From an uncultured Marinococcus sp. (GTDB lineage Bacteria > Bacillota > Bacilli > Bacillales > Marinococcaceae), in the NCBI RefSeq assembly GCF_947493875.1, contig NZ_CANLSU010000001.1, positions 124,001-188,000 on the forward strand: 64,000 bases of DNA, in the 5' to 3' direction. The translations under genes and the position numbers were made by a program. Below, piece by piece: positions 52,637 through 60,248 of the stretch. Numbering within the stretch: position 1 is the stretch's first letter; every line of letters begins with the position of its first letter. A model generated the notes under the pieces. That model had not been told where the DNA came from, made no database searches, and saw only the letters and a list, made by a program, of their open reading frames with translations.

Positions 52637-52918
52637 ATGAAGATATTTGCCGTCTTACTCACCATGAAGGATGAAGAAAAATCACAAAAGTACCGCCCGC
52701 AGCATTTGAAGTTTCTCGAAGATGAAGAGCTGAATGGAAATGTGCTTGCGTATGGACGTTTCGTCGACGGCGCCGGCGGTTTAATCATGTATCGCGGAGA
52801 AGAAGAGGAGGCTGTCCGGAAAATAGTGGAACAGGATCCTTACATACAGCTTGGCGCCCGGGACTACCATATGCATGAGTGGGATATGAAATCACATGTA
52901 TGGACGAAAGGGGAATAG
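52637..52918 (+). CDS. YciI-like protein
   Basis: The product is 93 residues with a YciI fold (ferredoxin-like): MKIFAVLLTMKDEEKSQKYR, a central HLKFLEDEELNG and YGRFVDGAGGLIMYRGE. A conserved His and Asp (about 22 and 44) may form the active site. The true activity of most YciI proteins is unknown. The ribosome site is AAAGGAGGACTAC. It lies 5 bases upstream of the dehydrogenase gene, so the two form one operon. Confidence 0.85.
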   Translation: MKIFAVLLTMKDEEKSQKYRPQHLKFLEDEELNGNVLAYGRFVDGAGGLIMYRGEEEEAVRKIVEQDPYIQLGARDYHMHEWDMKSHVWTKGE

Positions 52919-52923
52919 TACTT

Positions 52924-53799
52924 ATGAAAAAAGCTGCTTTCATCGGACTTGGAAACATGGGCATGCCGATGGCCCTGAATATTTTGAATAAAGGATTCGA
53001 TGTCTACGGGATCAATAAAGGAAACGAAAAAGAAGACCGCTTTCAGGAAGCCGGGGGTACTACCGGCATTACCCCGGCAGAGGCGGCTGAACAGATGGAT
53101 ATCGTCATGACCTGTCTTCCAAAACCGGAGCATGTAGAAGAAATGATGCTCGGTGAAAACGGCGTTATTACAAACGCCTCGCACGGACTTCTCGTGATTG
53201 ATTTCAGTACCGTCTCTGCAGAACTGCATGAAAAGATTGAAGCAGAGGCGGCGCAAAAGGGTGTAGACTATCTGGATGCCCCGGTAAGCGGCGGTACGAC
53301 AGGGGCTGAAGCCGGAACACTTGCTGTAATGGTTGGCGGAAGCGAACAGGCTTTTGAAAAAGCTGGAGCGATTTTTGAAGCAGTGGGAAAAAATATTACG
53401 TATGCCGGGAGCATCGGCAAAGGCACAAAAGTAAAGCTGATTAATCAGTACATGGTAGGTATGCATACTGCAGCGGTAAGCGAAGGGTTAACGATGGCGG
53501 AAAAAGCCGGAGTCGATCTGGAAATGCTTCATTCCGTTATCACAAACAGCATGGGACAAAGCAAAATCTATGACCGGCACTATACGGAATTCATTCATGA
53601 AAACAAAGAGGAACCCGGATTTGCTCTGGAACTGCTTTTAAAGGATCTTGGGCTGGCCAATGAAATGAGTGATCGTGTTGGAGTACATCCCAGGGCAGGA
53701 AGAGAAGTCCTTTCTTTATTCGAGGGGGCGGAGCATGAAGGGTTTGGAAAAAAAGACATGAGCAGCTTGTTTTACTACGTGAAAAACAACGAAAAATAA
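52924..53799 (+). CDS. Beta-hydroxyacid dehydrogenase (3-hydroxyisobutyrate dehydrogenase-like)
   Basis: This NAD(P)-dependent enzyme of 291 residues has the nucleotide motif FIGLGNMGMPMALNIL, the substrate motif DAPVSGGTTGAEAGTLAVMV and the catalytic Lys in GKGTKVKLINQYMVGMH. It belongs to the family of 3-hydroxyisobutyrate, tartronate-semialdehyde and succinic-semialdehyde reductases; the substrate is open. ATG 52924 follows GAAAGGGGAATAG. It is the second gene of the YciI operon, with a terminator at 53815. Confidence 0.88.
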   Translation: MKKAAFIGLGNMGMPMALNILNKGFDVYGINKGNEKEDRFQEAGGTTGITPAEAAEQMDIVMTCLPKPEHVEEMMLGENGVITNASHGLLVIDFSTVSAELHEKIEAEAAQKGVDYLDAPVSGGTTGAEAGTLAVMVGGSEQAFEKAGAIFEAVGKNITYAGSIGKGTKVKLINQYMVGMHTAAVSEGLTMAEKAGVDLEMLHSVITNSMGQSKIYDRHYTEFIHENKEEPGFALELLLKDLGLANEMSDRVGVHPRAGREVLSLFEGAEHEGFGKKDMSSLFYYVKNNEK

Positions 53800-53814
53800 A
53801 AAATATGTAGACAC

Positions 53815-53852
53815 GGAACCTGCCTTCCTGCGTGAAGGCGGGTTCTTTACGT
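53815..53852 (+). terminator. Terminator after the dehydrogenase gene
   Basis: GAACCTGCCTTC and GAAGGCGGGTTC form a stem of about 12 bp with one wobble and a 6-base loop, followed by T-rich sequence. Confidence 0.85.
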
Positions 53853-53853
53853 T

Positions 53854-54381
53854 TTACGAATGCATAGCTTCAGCAACGGCCTGCTCAAGACGATCGTCAA
53901 GAGAAGACAGGCGGGTGAAGGCCTCTTCTTCAGTGATAGTCCGGTAGTGATGGCGTCCGGACGGCTCTTCATCGAGTTCATCTGCATCAGCCACCACCTG
54001 CTGCAGCGGGGTCCGCTGAATATTGGCAGCCGGGAGATAGGAATCGGTATGAAGTAAAACAGCCATACTGACCTCCTTTGCCCGTGACGGATCTTCGCCG
54101 AGCCGGATTAAGAGCTTGTGCGCACGCTCTGCTCCTTTGATGGCGTGAATGTCGTTTGTACGGTATTCTTCGAAATCCCATTTTCCATTTTTGTAAAAAA
54201 GATAATGGCCCATATCGTGCAGAAAACCGGCTTTCACTGCTAAATCCACATCCACGTTTCGTTCTCTGGCAAGCTCTAATGCTATATCAGCCACGCGGAT
54301 GGCATGGGCGAGTCCGGAACGGCGGACATATTTTTGAGTAATAGGGTGCTTGTAAATATCAATCATCGTCACTCTGCTCAT
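53854..54381 (-). CDS. HD-domain hydrolase
   Basis: The product is 175 residues with an HD phosphohydrolase fold. Metal ligands appear in HAIRVADIALELARE, in AGFLHDMGHYLF (the HD pair), in the His of VSMAVLLHTDSYLP and in VVADADELDEE. No output domain is fused. Possible substrates are nucleotides or diadenosine polyphosphates, as for YqeK relatives. The ribosome site is AAAGGAGGAGCACC. Confidence 0.85.
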   Translation of the reverse strand: MSRVTMIDIYKHPITQKYVRRSGLAHAIRVADIALELARERNVDVDLAVKAGFLHDMGHYLFYKNGKWDFEEYRTNDIHAIKGAERAHKLLIRLGEDPSRAKEVSMAVLLHTDSYLPAANIQRTPLQQVVADADELDEEPSGRHHYRTITEEEAFTRLSSLDDRLEQAVAEAMHS

Positions 54382-54594
54382 TGGTGCTCCTCCTTTATAG
54401 ATTATTTTGCAAAAGGGACCCCGGCCGATGAAGGCTGAGGACCCTGTGGAAGTATCGCAAGTTTTAAAGATATTTTTAACATTATAATAACTAAATGCCC
54501 AGAATGCAAGAGAAATGAAAGATTAACTAACATTCAATAATTATTTAAATATGAATATTAAGTAACAAAAATTAGCGGAAAATAAAAAAGATGG

Positions 54595-54623
54595 TTGGTA
54601 ATATATATATTTAAACGTATAAT
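54595..54623 (+). promoter_or_regulatory. Sigma-A promoter of the secreted DUF4015 gene
   Basis: TTGGTA (54595-54600), a 17-base spacer and TATAAT (54618-54623), in a very AT-rich stretch. The rest of the 320-base gap (54382-54701) shows only AT-rich sequence and no small ORF. Confidence 0.8.
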
Positions 54624-54701
54624 TAAACTAAGAAAAAAATTCCATTAAATAGTGACTATTGGATTGCTTTTTTTACAAAAAATAATAAAGGCAGGGACAA
54701 C

Positions 54702-55910
54702 ATGAAAAAAAATTTAGGTATTTGGGCCTTAGCTGCTGCATTAACTGTTACCTCGGGATTGACTGCAGCAGAGGCAAAGGCGGACGAAGGAAACGGAAAC
54801 GATCTGGCTTCAATGACAACCGGTGGACATACATTAACACTTGCAGGCAGCATGCCGCGCTTTACATATGATTCGGGACTTAATTTCAGCTATCCGGAAG
54901 AAGGGGTCAAAGGAATATATGTTACTGGCCATTCGGCGGGAGGCGATCGGATGGATAAGTTAATTGATCTGGTTGACTCGACAGATTTAAATTCCATGGT
55001 AATAGATATTAAAGATGATCACGGAAACTTAACGTTCAGCGTCCCGGAAGGATCAGACCTCCCTGATATAGGAAAAAATATGATCAAAGACCCCGAAGCG
55101 CTGATGAAAAAACTGGAAGAGCATGACATATACCCGATCGCAAGAATCACAACTTTTAAGGATAATGTACTTGCCAACAAGCATCCGGAATACTCCTATC
55201 AGACAAGCGGGGGGGACACATGGTCGAATGGAAGCGGCCATATGTTTACAAACCCTTTTATGAAAGAGGTCTGGGATTATAATCTTCAGATAGCGGAAGA
55301 GGCAGCCAGGCTTGGTTTCCAGGATATTCAGTTTGATTATATACGTTTCCCGGAAGGATTTGAAACAAGGGATGACCAGCTCAAATATTCCACGGGAGAT
55401 TATGATAGCGGAGACGACAATGTACAGGAACGAGTGGATGCTGTTACGGATTTCGTCGCCTATTCTGAAGAGACGCTTCAGACTAAATATAATGTAAATG
55501 TTTCAGCAGATATCTTCGGCTATTCTGCCACCCAGGAACGGGCGCCGGGCATCGGCCAGGATTTTCGGTTAATCTCTGAGAATGTAGATGTTATCAGCTC
55601 CATGATTTACCCAAGCCACTGGGGAAGCGGCTATTTTAATATCGACAAGCCGGATACAAAGCCGTACGAGGTTATCGATGCCTATGCGGAGGCAGAAAAC
55701 AAGATTTTATCTGGTCTTGAGGAGCAGCCGACAACCCGGCCGTGGATTCAGGACTTTACTGCAAGCTATTTGGGAAGCGGTAATTATCTTCAGTACGGAA
55801 GCGCCGAAGTGGAGGCACAAATCCAGGCGCTGCAGGATAACGGTATTGAAGAGTACCTGCTGTGGGATGCCCAGAACTCTTATTCCAAAGGTACGGATTA
55901 TACGCCGTAA
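54702..55910 (+). CDS. Secreted putative glycoside hydrolase (DUF4015)
   Basis: The product is 402 residues. The signal peptide (KKNLGIWALAAALTVTSGL) ends at an AxA site near AEAKAD. A TIM-barrel-like DUF4015 domain follows: KGIYVTGHSAGG, MVIDIKDDHGNLTFS, YPIARITTFKDN, FQDIQFDYIRFPEGF, VSADIFGYSA and MIYPSHWG. DUF4015 proteins are predicted glycosidases, with acidic residues at the barrel ends; the polysaccharide is unknown. The protein is acidic overall, fitting a salt-adapted secretome. A weak hairpin follows the stop. Confidence 0.85.
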   Translation: MKKNLGIWALAAALTVTSGLTAAEAKADEGNGNDLASMTTGGHTLTLAGSMPRFTYDSGLNFSYPEEGVKGIYVTGHSAGGDRMDKLIDLVDSTDLNSMVIDIKDDHGNLTFSVPEGSDLPDIGKNMIKDPEALMKKLEEHDIYPIARITTFKDNVLANKHPEYSYQTSGGDTWSNGSGHMFTNPFMKEVWDYNLQIAEEAARLGFQDIQFDYIRFPEGFETRDDQLKYSTGDYDSGDDNVQERVDAVTDFVAYSEETLQTKYNVNVSADIFGYSATQERAPGIGQDFRLISENVDVISSMIYPSHWGSGYFNIDKPDTKPYEVIDAYAEAENKILSGLEEQPTTRPWIQDFTASYLGSGNYLQYGSAEVEAQIQALQDNGIEEYLLWDAQNSYSKGTDYTP

Positions 55911-55925
55911 AAAGCATAATCCAGG

Positions 55926-55958
55926 GGGGGCGGAAGTTAAAGACCGCTCCTTTTTGCT
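55926..55958 (+). terminator. Terminator after the DUF4015 gene
   Basis: GGGGCGG pairs with CCGCTCC, with one wobble, and is followed by T5. Confidence 0.7.
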
Positions 55959-56115
55959 GTGCGCACGAGCGAGAAAGAGCAAATGCAACAACGTCCCACT
56001 GTGAGGTTAATATGCCGGGAAAAGCGCTCTCAAGAGTCTTAAATAAGTACTGAAGACACTTACTATATAAAGGTATTCGCGTTATAATGAAGATAACACA
56101 AATTTGGGGGTCATT

Positions 56116-56688
56116 ATGTCTAAACTAAACTGGTACGAAAAATTGAACCAATACTTTCCAGTTGAAGAGATGAAATCAAAAAAGCATATGGAAGTTCTGC
56201 TGGATGAAAAAGGTGATATTTACCATAAGGATGAAGGGCCTCTTCATGTTATGATGTATGTAGAGACAGAGGAATTTGTTTTTATCGATTATTTGCTGGT
56301 ATCGAAAGAAGCAAGAGGGGAAGGGCTCGGGCAGAAATTACTTGACAGTCTGAAAAGTAAGAATAAACCGATTATTCTGGAAGTGGAGCCTCTTGATTAC
56401 GAAGAGAGTGATACGACAAAACGATTCCGTTTTTATGAAAGAGCCGGCTTTCGTCAGGCGAAATCCATTGGCTACAGCAGAATTTCCCTGGCAACCAATG
56501 AAGTGAATACGCTCGAAATTTTATACTGGTCGCCGGACGATGCCTCGGAAGAAGTTATTTATGAAAAAATGAAGCATACGTACAAAAACATTCATACGTA
56601 TAAGGATGAAGAAATCTACGGAAAAGCGTATCAGGACGTGACGGAAGTTCTTACGTATGATGACAAAGACGAATTGAAGAACGCTTAG
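56116..56688 (+). CDS. yjbC: GNAT-family acetyltransferase, YjbC type
   Basis: The product is 190 residues. A GNAT core (YLLVSKEARGEGLGQKLLDS) with a longer C-terminal region (YWSPDDASEEVIYEKMKHTY) matches YjbC, which in B. subtilis lies just upstream of spx and is linked to disulfide-stress and salt responses. ATG 56116 has TTGGGGGT upstream. It is followed 19 bases later by a 46-aa gene, and then by aldA and spx, so the local order is altered relative to B. subtilis. Confidence 0.82.
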   Translation: MSKLNWYEKLNQYFPVEEMKSKKHMEVLLDEKGDIYHKDEGPLHVMMYVETEEFVFIDYLLVSKEARGEGLGQKLLDSLKSKNKPIILEVEPLDYEESDTTKRFRFYERAGFRQAKSIGYSRISLATNEVNTLEILYWSPDDASEEVIYEKMKHTYKNIHTYKDEEIYGKAYQDVTEVLTYDDKDELKNA

Positions 56689-56707
56689 AAAGGAGGGCGA
56701 AGAGGTT

Positions 56708-56848
56708 ATGAAAAATGCGGTTGCAAAAAAACGCAGGAAAATGAAAAGAGAAGTGCTCAGAGATATGCTTAAAAAGAACCTCAAGGGCCTGAATAAAGAA
56801 AAATCGCCCGAAAAGGGCGTTCCGACTCCTTCAAGACACACCGCTTAA
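56708..56848 (+). CDS. 46-aa basic protein after yjbC
   Basis: This very short ORF has a strong ribosome site (AAAGGAGGGCGAAGAGG). The peptide starts MKNAVAKKRRKMKREV and contains LRDMLKKNLKGLNKEK, ending in PTPSRHTA. About a third of its residues are Lys or Arg, and the middle is likely one amphipathic helix. It could bind nucleic acid or a partner protein. It is cotranscribed with yjbC (19-base gap), and a terminator follows directly. No family was recognised. Confidence 0.6.
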   Translation: MKNAVAKKRRKMKREVLRDMLKKNLKGLNKEKSPEKGVPTPSRHTA

Positions 56849-56858
56849 TACAGTGCAG

Positions 56859-56887
56859 GCGCAGCTCATAGAAGCTGCGCTTTTTTT
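56859..56887 (+). terminator. Terminator after the 46-aa gene
   Basis: GCGCAGCT (56859-56866) and AGCTGCGC (56873-56880) form a perfect stem, followed by T7. Confidence 0.92.
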
Positions 56888-56955
56888 GACGAAAGGTTTA
56901 AGAGTCGGGCTGCGGTGGAAAACCTTAATTTGTAATAAAAATTGGAGGGTTTCTG

Positions 56956-58407
56956 ATGCAGACACATCAACTGTACATTAACGGAGAATACGTAAACGCT
57001 TCTAGTGATGAATATATTGAAATTGAAAATCCGGCTACGGAAGAAACGATTTCCCGAACGGTAAAAGCGACAAAAGAGGATGTGGACAAAGCTGTTGCAG
57101 CCGCCTCTGCTGCCCAAAAAGGGTGGGAGCTGACACCAAATATCGAACGCGGAAAAATTGTCCGTGCCCTTGGAGATAAAATAGAAGAGAATAAAGACCG
57201 GTTTATTGACCTTCTTCAGGAAGAGCAGGGCAAAGATTATGGTCTGGCAAGCGGTGAAGTGGATCTTGCCATTGATTATTTCCGCTATATGTCCGAGTGG
57301 GCAAGAAGAATAGAAGGAGAGATCCTGCCAAGCGACCGTGAAAATGAGAATATCTTTATTTATAAAAAACCTATTGGCGTTGTCGGCGGTATTGTGCCGT
57401 GGAACTTTCCAGTGTTTATTCTGGCCAGAAAAGTGGCAACAGCGCTTGTCACCGGCTGCACGATTGTGCTGAAGCCAAGCCAGCAGACGCCAAATACAGC
57501 TGTCGAATTTACAAAGCTTATCGAAGAAATGGACGAAGTGCCAAAAGGGGTTTACAACCTGATCACAGGCACAGGCTCAGAAATAGGAAATGCTCTGGCT
57601 TCCCATGAAAATGTAGACATGATAACAATGACCGGAAGCGTGCCTGCAGGAACGAAAGTAATGGAGGCTGCGGCGCAGAACATTACAAAAGTTAATCTCG
57701 AACTCGGCGGGAAGGCACCGGCCATTGTAACGGCGAACGCAGATATTGATACTGCAGTGAAGCACATTACGACCTCCCGGCTTGCTAATAACGGCCAGGC
57801 CTGTACAAACGCAGAACGGGTATATGTGCATGAAAGCATAGCTGAAGAATTTACCAAACGTCTGCAGGAAGCGTTCGAACAAAAAACAATGGGAGACCCG
57901 CGCGCATCCAAAAATGCTGACGTCGGCCCGCTCGTGAGCAAAGACCGCCTCGATGAAGTGCACGCGATGGTGGAAAGTGCTAAAAAAGACGGAGCAAAAG
58001 TAGTTGCCGGCGGTGAACCAGGCGATCAAAATAAAGGTTATTTTTATAAGCCGACGGTGATCAGCAACGCCCGGCATGACATGGAAATCATGCAGGATGA
58101 AATTTTTGGTCCGGTTATCCCTATCGATACGTTCCAAACGCTTGATGAAGCAATTGAAAAAGGCAACGATACTGTATTCGGTCTTTCTTCCTCCGTTTAT
58201 AGTGAGGATATGAATGAAATTATGAGAGTTGTCAACGAACTGCGCTTTGGCGAAACGTACGTCAACCGGGAAAATTTCGAAGCTGTCCAGGGCTATCACG
58301 CCGGCTTCCGGAAATCCGGACTTGGCGGCGCCGATGGCAAGCATGGAGTGGAAGACTTCTTAGCTACTCACGTTGTTTATATGCAGTACAATAATGAAAA
58401 AAATTAA
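56956..58407 (+). CDS. aldA: Aldehyde dehydrogenase, AldA (lactaldehyde/glycolaldehyde) type
   Basis: This NAD-dependent dehydrogenase of 483 residues has the catalytic Cys in NNGQACTNAERVYV, the Glu in NLELGGKAPAIV and the cofactor loop MTGSVPAGTKVM. The C-terminal block TYVNRENFEAVQGYHAGFRK, then SGLGGADGKHGV, closely follows E. coli AldA, which oxidises lactaldehyde and glycolaldehyde. It lies between yjbC and spx, where B. subtilis has no such gene. The ribosome site is TTGGAGGG. Substrate specificity is inferred, not shown. Confidence 0.88.
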   Translation: MQTHQLYINGEYVNASSDEYIEIENPATEETISRTVKATKEDVDKAVAAASAAQKGWELTPNIERGKIVRALGDKIEENKDRFIDLLQEEQGKDYGLASGEVDLAIDYFRYMSEWARRIEGEILPSDRENENIFIYKKPIGVVGGIVPWNFPVFILARKVATALVTGCTIVLKPSQQTPNTAVEFTKLIEEMDEVPKGVYNLITGTGSEIGNALASHENVDMITMTGSVPAGTKVMEAAAQNITKVNLELGGKAPAIVTANADIDTAVKHITTSRLANNGQACTNAERVYVHESIAEEFTKRLQEAFEQKTMGDPRASKNADVGPLVSKDRLDEVHAMVESAKKDGAKVVAGGEPGDQNKGYFYKPTVISNARHDMEIMQDEIFGPVIPIDTFQTLDEAIEKGNDTVFGLSSSVYSEDMNEIMRVVNELRFGETYVNRENFEAVQGYHAGFRKSGLGGADGKHGVEDFLATHVVYMQYNNEKN

Positions 58408-58408
58408 A

Positions 58409-58447
58409 GAAATTTGGCTGGAGGATGAACCTTCAGCCAATTTCTAA
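58409..58447 (+). terminator. Terminator after aldA
   Basis: AGAAATTTGGCTGGAGG and CCTTCAGCCAATTTCT pair with a few mismatches around a 6-base loop. It isolates aldA from spx. Confidence 0.8.
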
Positions 58448-58788
58448 CGTATATATGGTAAGGGCGGAAACAATTAAATGAGTTGTTGAAAAACAAACCA
58501 GGTAATTGAGAATCGTTCATTTAAAGTAAAAAGTGAACAGTTTAAATGGATTGTCACAAAACGTTAACAAATTGTGCGCTTAGAAAGTTTTAAAACCATG
58601 TTGAAGAGGTATAAATAAAGTATTGTTGAATTAAAGTCCAAAAGTATAATCATTCACAAACCAGTTAAAACCTCTTTTCAAATTAGAATAATTATTGTAT
58701 AATAATCCTGTGACTAAAAAGCAGAGAATATTATACGTTGTTTTCGCCCATTTTACTCCCATAGTTGGGGAAGGAGAGATTTGTTAAC
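58448..58788 (+). other. Regulatory region of spx
   Basis: This region of about 340 AT-rich bases has no gene. TTGTTG (58623-58628), 16 bases, TATAAT (58645-58650) is one promoter candidate. TATAAT at 58698-58703, with a weak TTTTCA -35, is a second. The second -10 lies within the inverted repeat ATTATT-GTAT-AATAAT (58691-58706). Several promoters and repressors control spx in B. subtilis, which fits such a long region. Confidence 0.6.
58691..58706. promoter_or_regulatory. Palindrome on the proximal spx -10
   Basis: ATTATT (58691-58696) and AATAAT (58701-58706) are inverted repeats overlapping the TATAAT at 58698. The site resembles PerR boxes (TTATAATnATTATAA) in composition but not exactly. 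In B. subtilis the spx P3 promoter is repressed by PerR and YodB. Confidence 0.4.
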
Positions 58789-59184
58789 ATGGTGACATTG
58801 CTTACATCTCCAAGTTGTACATCCTGTCGGAAAGCGAAAGCATGGTTGGACGAACATGAGATCGCTTATAATGAAAGAAATATTTTTGCGGAACCTTTAA
58901 CTGTGGATGAAGTGAAAGAAATTGTCCGCCTGACGGAGGACGGCACCGATGAAATCGTCTCCCGCCGCTCAAAAGTATTTCAGGAATTAGACGTGGAAAT
59001 GGAAAACCTTCCATTGCAGCGCCTTTTCCAGTTAATCAGTGAACATCCCGGTCTGTTGAGACGGCCGATCATTTATGATGATAAACGTTTACAGGTTGGA
59101 TACAATGAAGCTGAAATCCGTCGCTTCCTTCCAAGAAAAGTCCGTACTTTTAACTTGATGGAAGCGCAAAAAATGGTAAACTAA
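58789..59184 (+). CDS. spx: Spx, redox-responsive transcription regulator
   Basis: Spx binds the RNA polymerase alpha subunit under disulfide stress and redirects transcription. The 131 residues are an ArsC-like fold with the redox pair Cys10 and Cys13 in [15 protein letters not shown] and the conserved Arg near 92 in [17 protein letters not shown]. The C-terminal tail ([11 protein letters not shown]) is the usual ClpXP-recognition region. ATG 58789 follows GGAAGGAGAG. The adaptor SpxH and the related MecA lie in the same block. Confidence 0.96.
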   Translation: MVTLLTSPSCTSCRKAKAWLDEHEIAYNERNIFAEPLTVDEVKEIVRLTEDGTDEIVSRRSKVFQELDVEMENLPLQRLFQLISEHPGLLRRPIIYDDKRLQVGYNEAEIRRFLPRKVRTFNLMEAQKMVN

Positions 59185-59484
59185 AAAGAAAGAAAAATTT
59201 CGGCGCCGGTCGGAATTTTTCTTCTTTTTATAATTACGCTTTGTTTTGCTAAAATGAGTTTCTTTCCTTGACATGAGTGTGATTTTATCTGAAAATATAA
59301 AACCAAACCAGTGTTAAATTATTGATGCTCCGCTCCCTCAACGAACGTTGCATCCTGGGATGAGCACAACTCACAAAGGGTCCAGTACGGCGCTATGATT
59401 AAAAGGATTACTATATGTTATTGTTAGGGTATAGTATTTCATAGTAAGTAGAAGACGACCCTAGCTTGAGGAGGGAGAAGAATA
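59185..59484 (+). other. Region between spx and mecA
   Basis: A terminator-like hairpin (GAAAAATTTC with GGAATTTTTC, about 59193-59223) with a T run closes spx. TTGACA (59268-59273) has no clean -10 at 17 bases (GAAAAT). AT-rich sequence continues to the mecA ribosome site GAGGAGGGAG. No small ORF was found. Confidence 0.55.
59193..59228 (+). terminator. Terminator after spx
   Basis: GAAAAATTTC and GGAATTTTTC arms, with a GC-rich centre, are followed by TTCTTTTTA. Confidence 0.75.
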
Positions 59485-60147
59485 GTGGAAATCGAAAGAA
59501 TCAACGAGTCGACAGTGAAGTTTTACATTACGTACACGGATATTGAAGACCGCGGTTTCGATCGGGATGAGATTTGGTATAACCGTGAACGTGGAGAAGA
59601 GTTATTCTTTGATATGATTAATGAAGCTCACGACTTAGAAAACTTTGAAATAGAAGGACCGTTATGGATTCAGGTACAGGCACTTGATCAGGGTATGGAA
59701 ATTGTCGTCACTAGAGGTCAGGTCACCGATGGAAATGTGAAGCTTGAAATTCCGGTATCAGAAAACAAAGAGGAAGCTCCGGTGGACGATAATATCGTGG
59801 ACATGCTTGATGAACAATACCGTTCGTCTAAATCAGACAGAAACGGATCTCTTGAGTCTGAGGATCTGGAAATCGTTATTTCCTTCCAGGACATGGAGGA
59901 TTTGATCAGCTTGAGTAAGGCCTTCCATGTATCGGATGTTCACAACGAAGTATATTTCTTTGAAAATCGGTATTATCTCTATTTAGTATTCGATCAGCGT
60001 TATACAGAGGATGAACAGGACAACATGGTGAGTCACGTGCTGGAGTATGGTAATGAATCTGATCTGTCCATTTTCCGTATACGTGAGTATGGTACGACGA
60101 TTGCATCTGAATATGGTCTCCAAACCTTCAATGAAAACTTTTCATAA
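59485..60147 (+). CDS. mecA: MecA, ClpC adaptor protein
   Basis: MecA delivers substrates such as ComK to the ClpCP protease and helps ClpC assemble. The 220 residues have the N-terminal substrate domain (MEIERINESTVKFYITYTDI), a flexible acidic linker (about 88-115) and the C-terminal ClpC-binding domain (FEFEDMEDLISL-like, with YLYLVFDQRY). GTG start at 59485 after GAGGAGGGAG. Its place beside spx and coiA is conserved in Bacilli. Confidence 0.94.
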   Translation: MEIERINESTVKFYITYTDIEDRGFDRDEIWYNRERGEELFFDMINEAHDLENFEIEGPLWIQVQALDQGMEIVVTRGQVTDGNVKLEIPVSENKEEAPVDDNIVDMLDEQYRSSKSDRNGSLESEDLEIVISFQDMEDLISLSKAFHVSDVHNEVYFFENRYYLYLVFDQRYTEDEQDNMVSHVLEYGNESDLSIFRIREYGTTIASEYGLQTFNENFS

Positions 60148-60159
60148 TTGTGTGTATCT

Positions 60160-60192
60160 CTAAAAGGCTGGCGTGTGACGCTGGTCTTTTAT
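60160..60192 (+). terminator. Weak terminator after mecA
   Basis: CTGGCGT and ACGCTGG can pair with two wobbles over a 3-base loop, followed by TCTTTTATTTTT. coiA starts about 60 bases later. Confidence 0.5.
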
Positions 60193-60248
60193 TTTTATTT
60201 TACATACCCCCTCCCCGCATTTTATCCCCCGGAAAGAAGGCTGATCTC

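Noticed and set aside
59407-59432. Sigma-B promoter before mecA (GGGTAT at 59427)
   Set aside because: The -10 box fits, but no GTTT-like -35 occurs 12 to 15 bases upstream.
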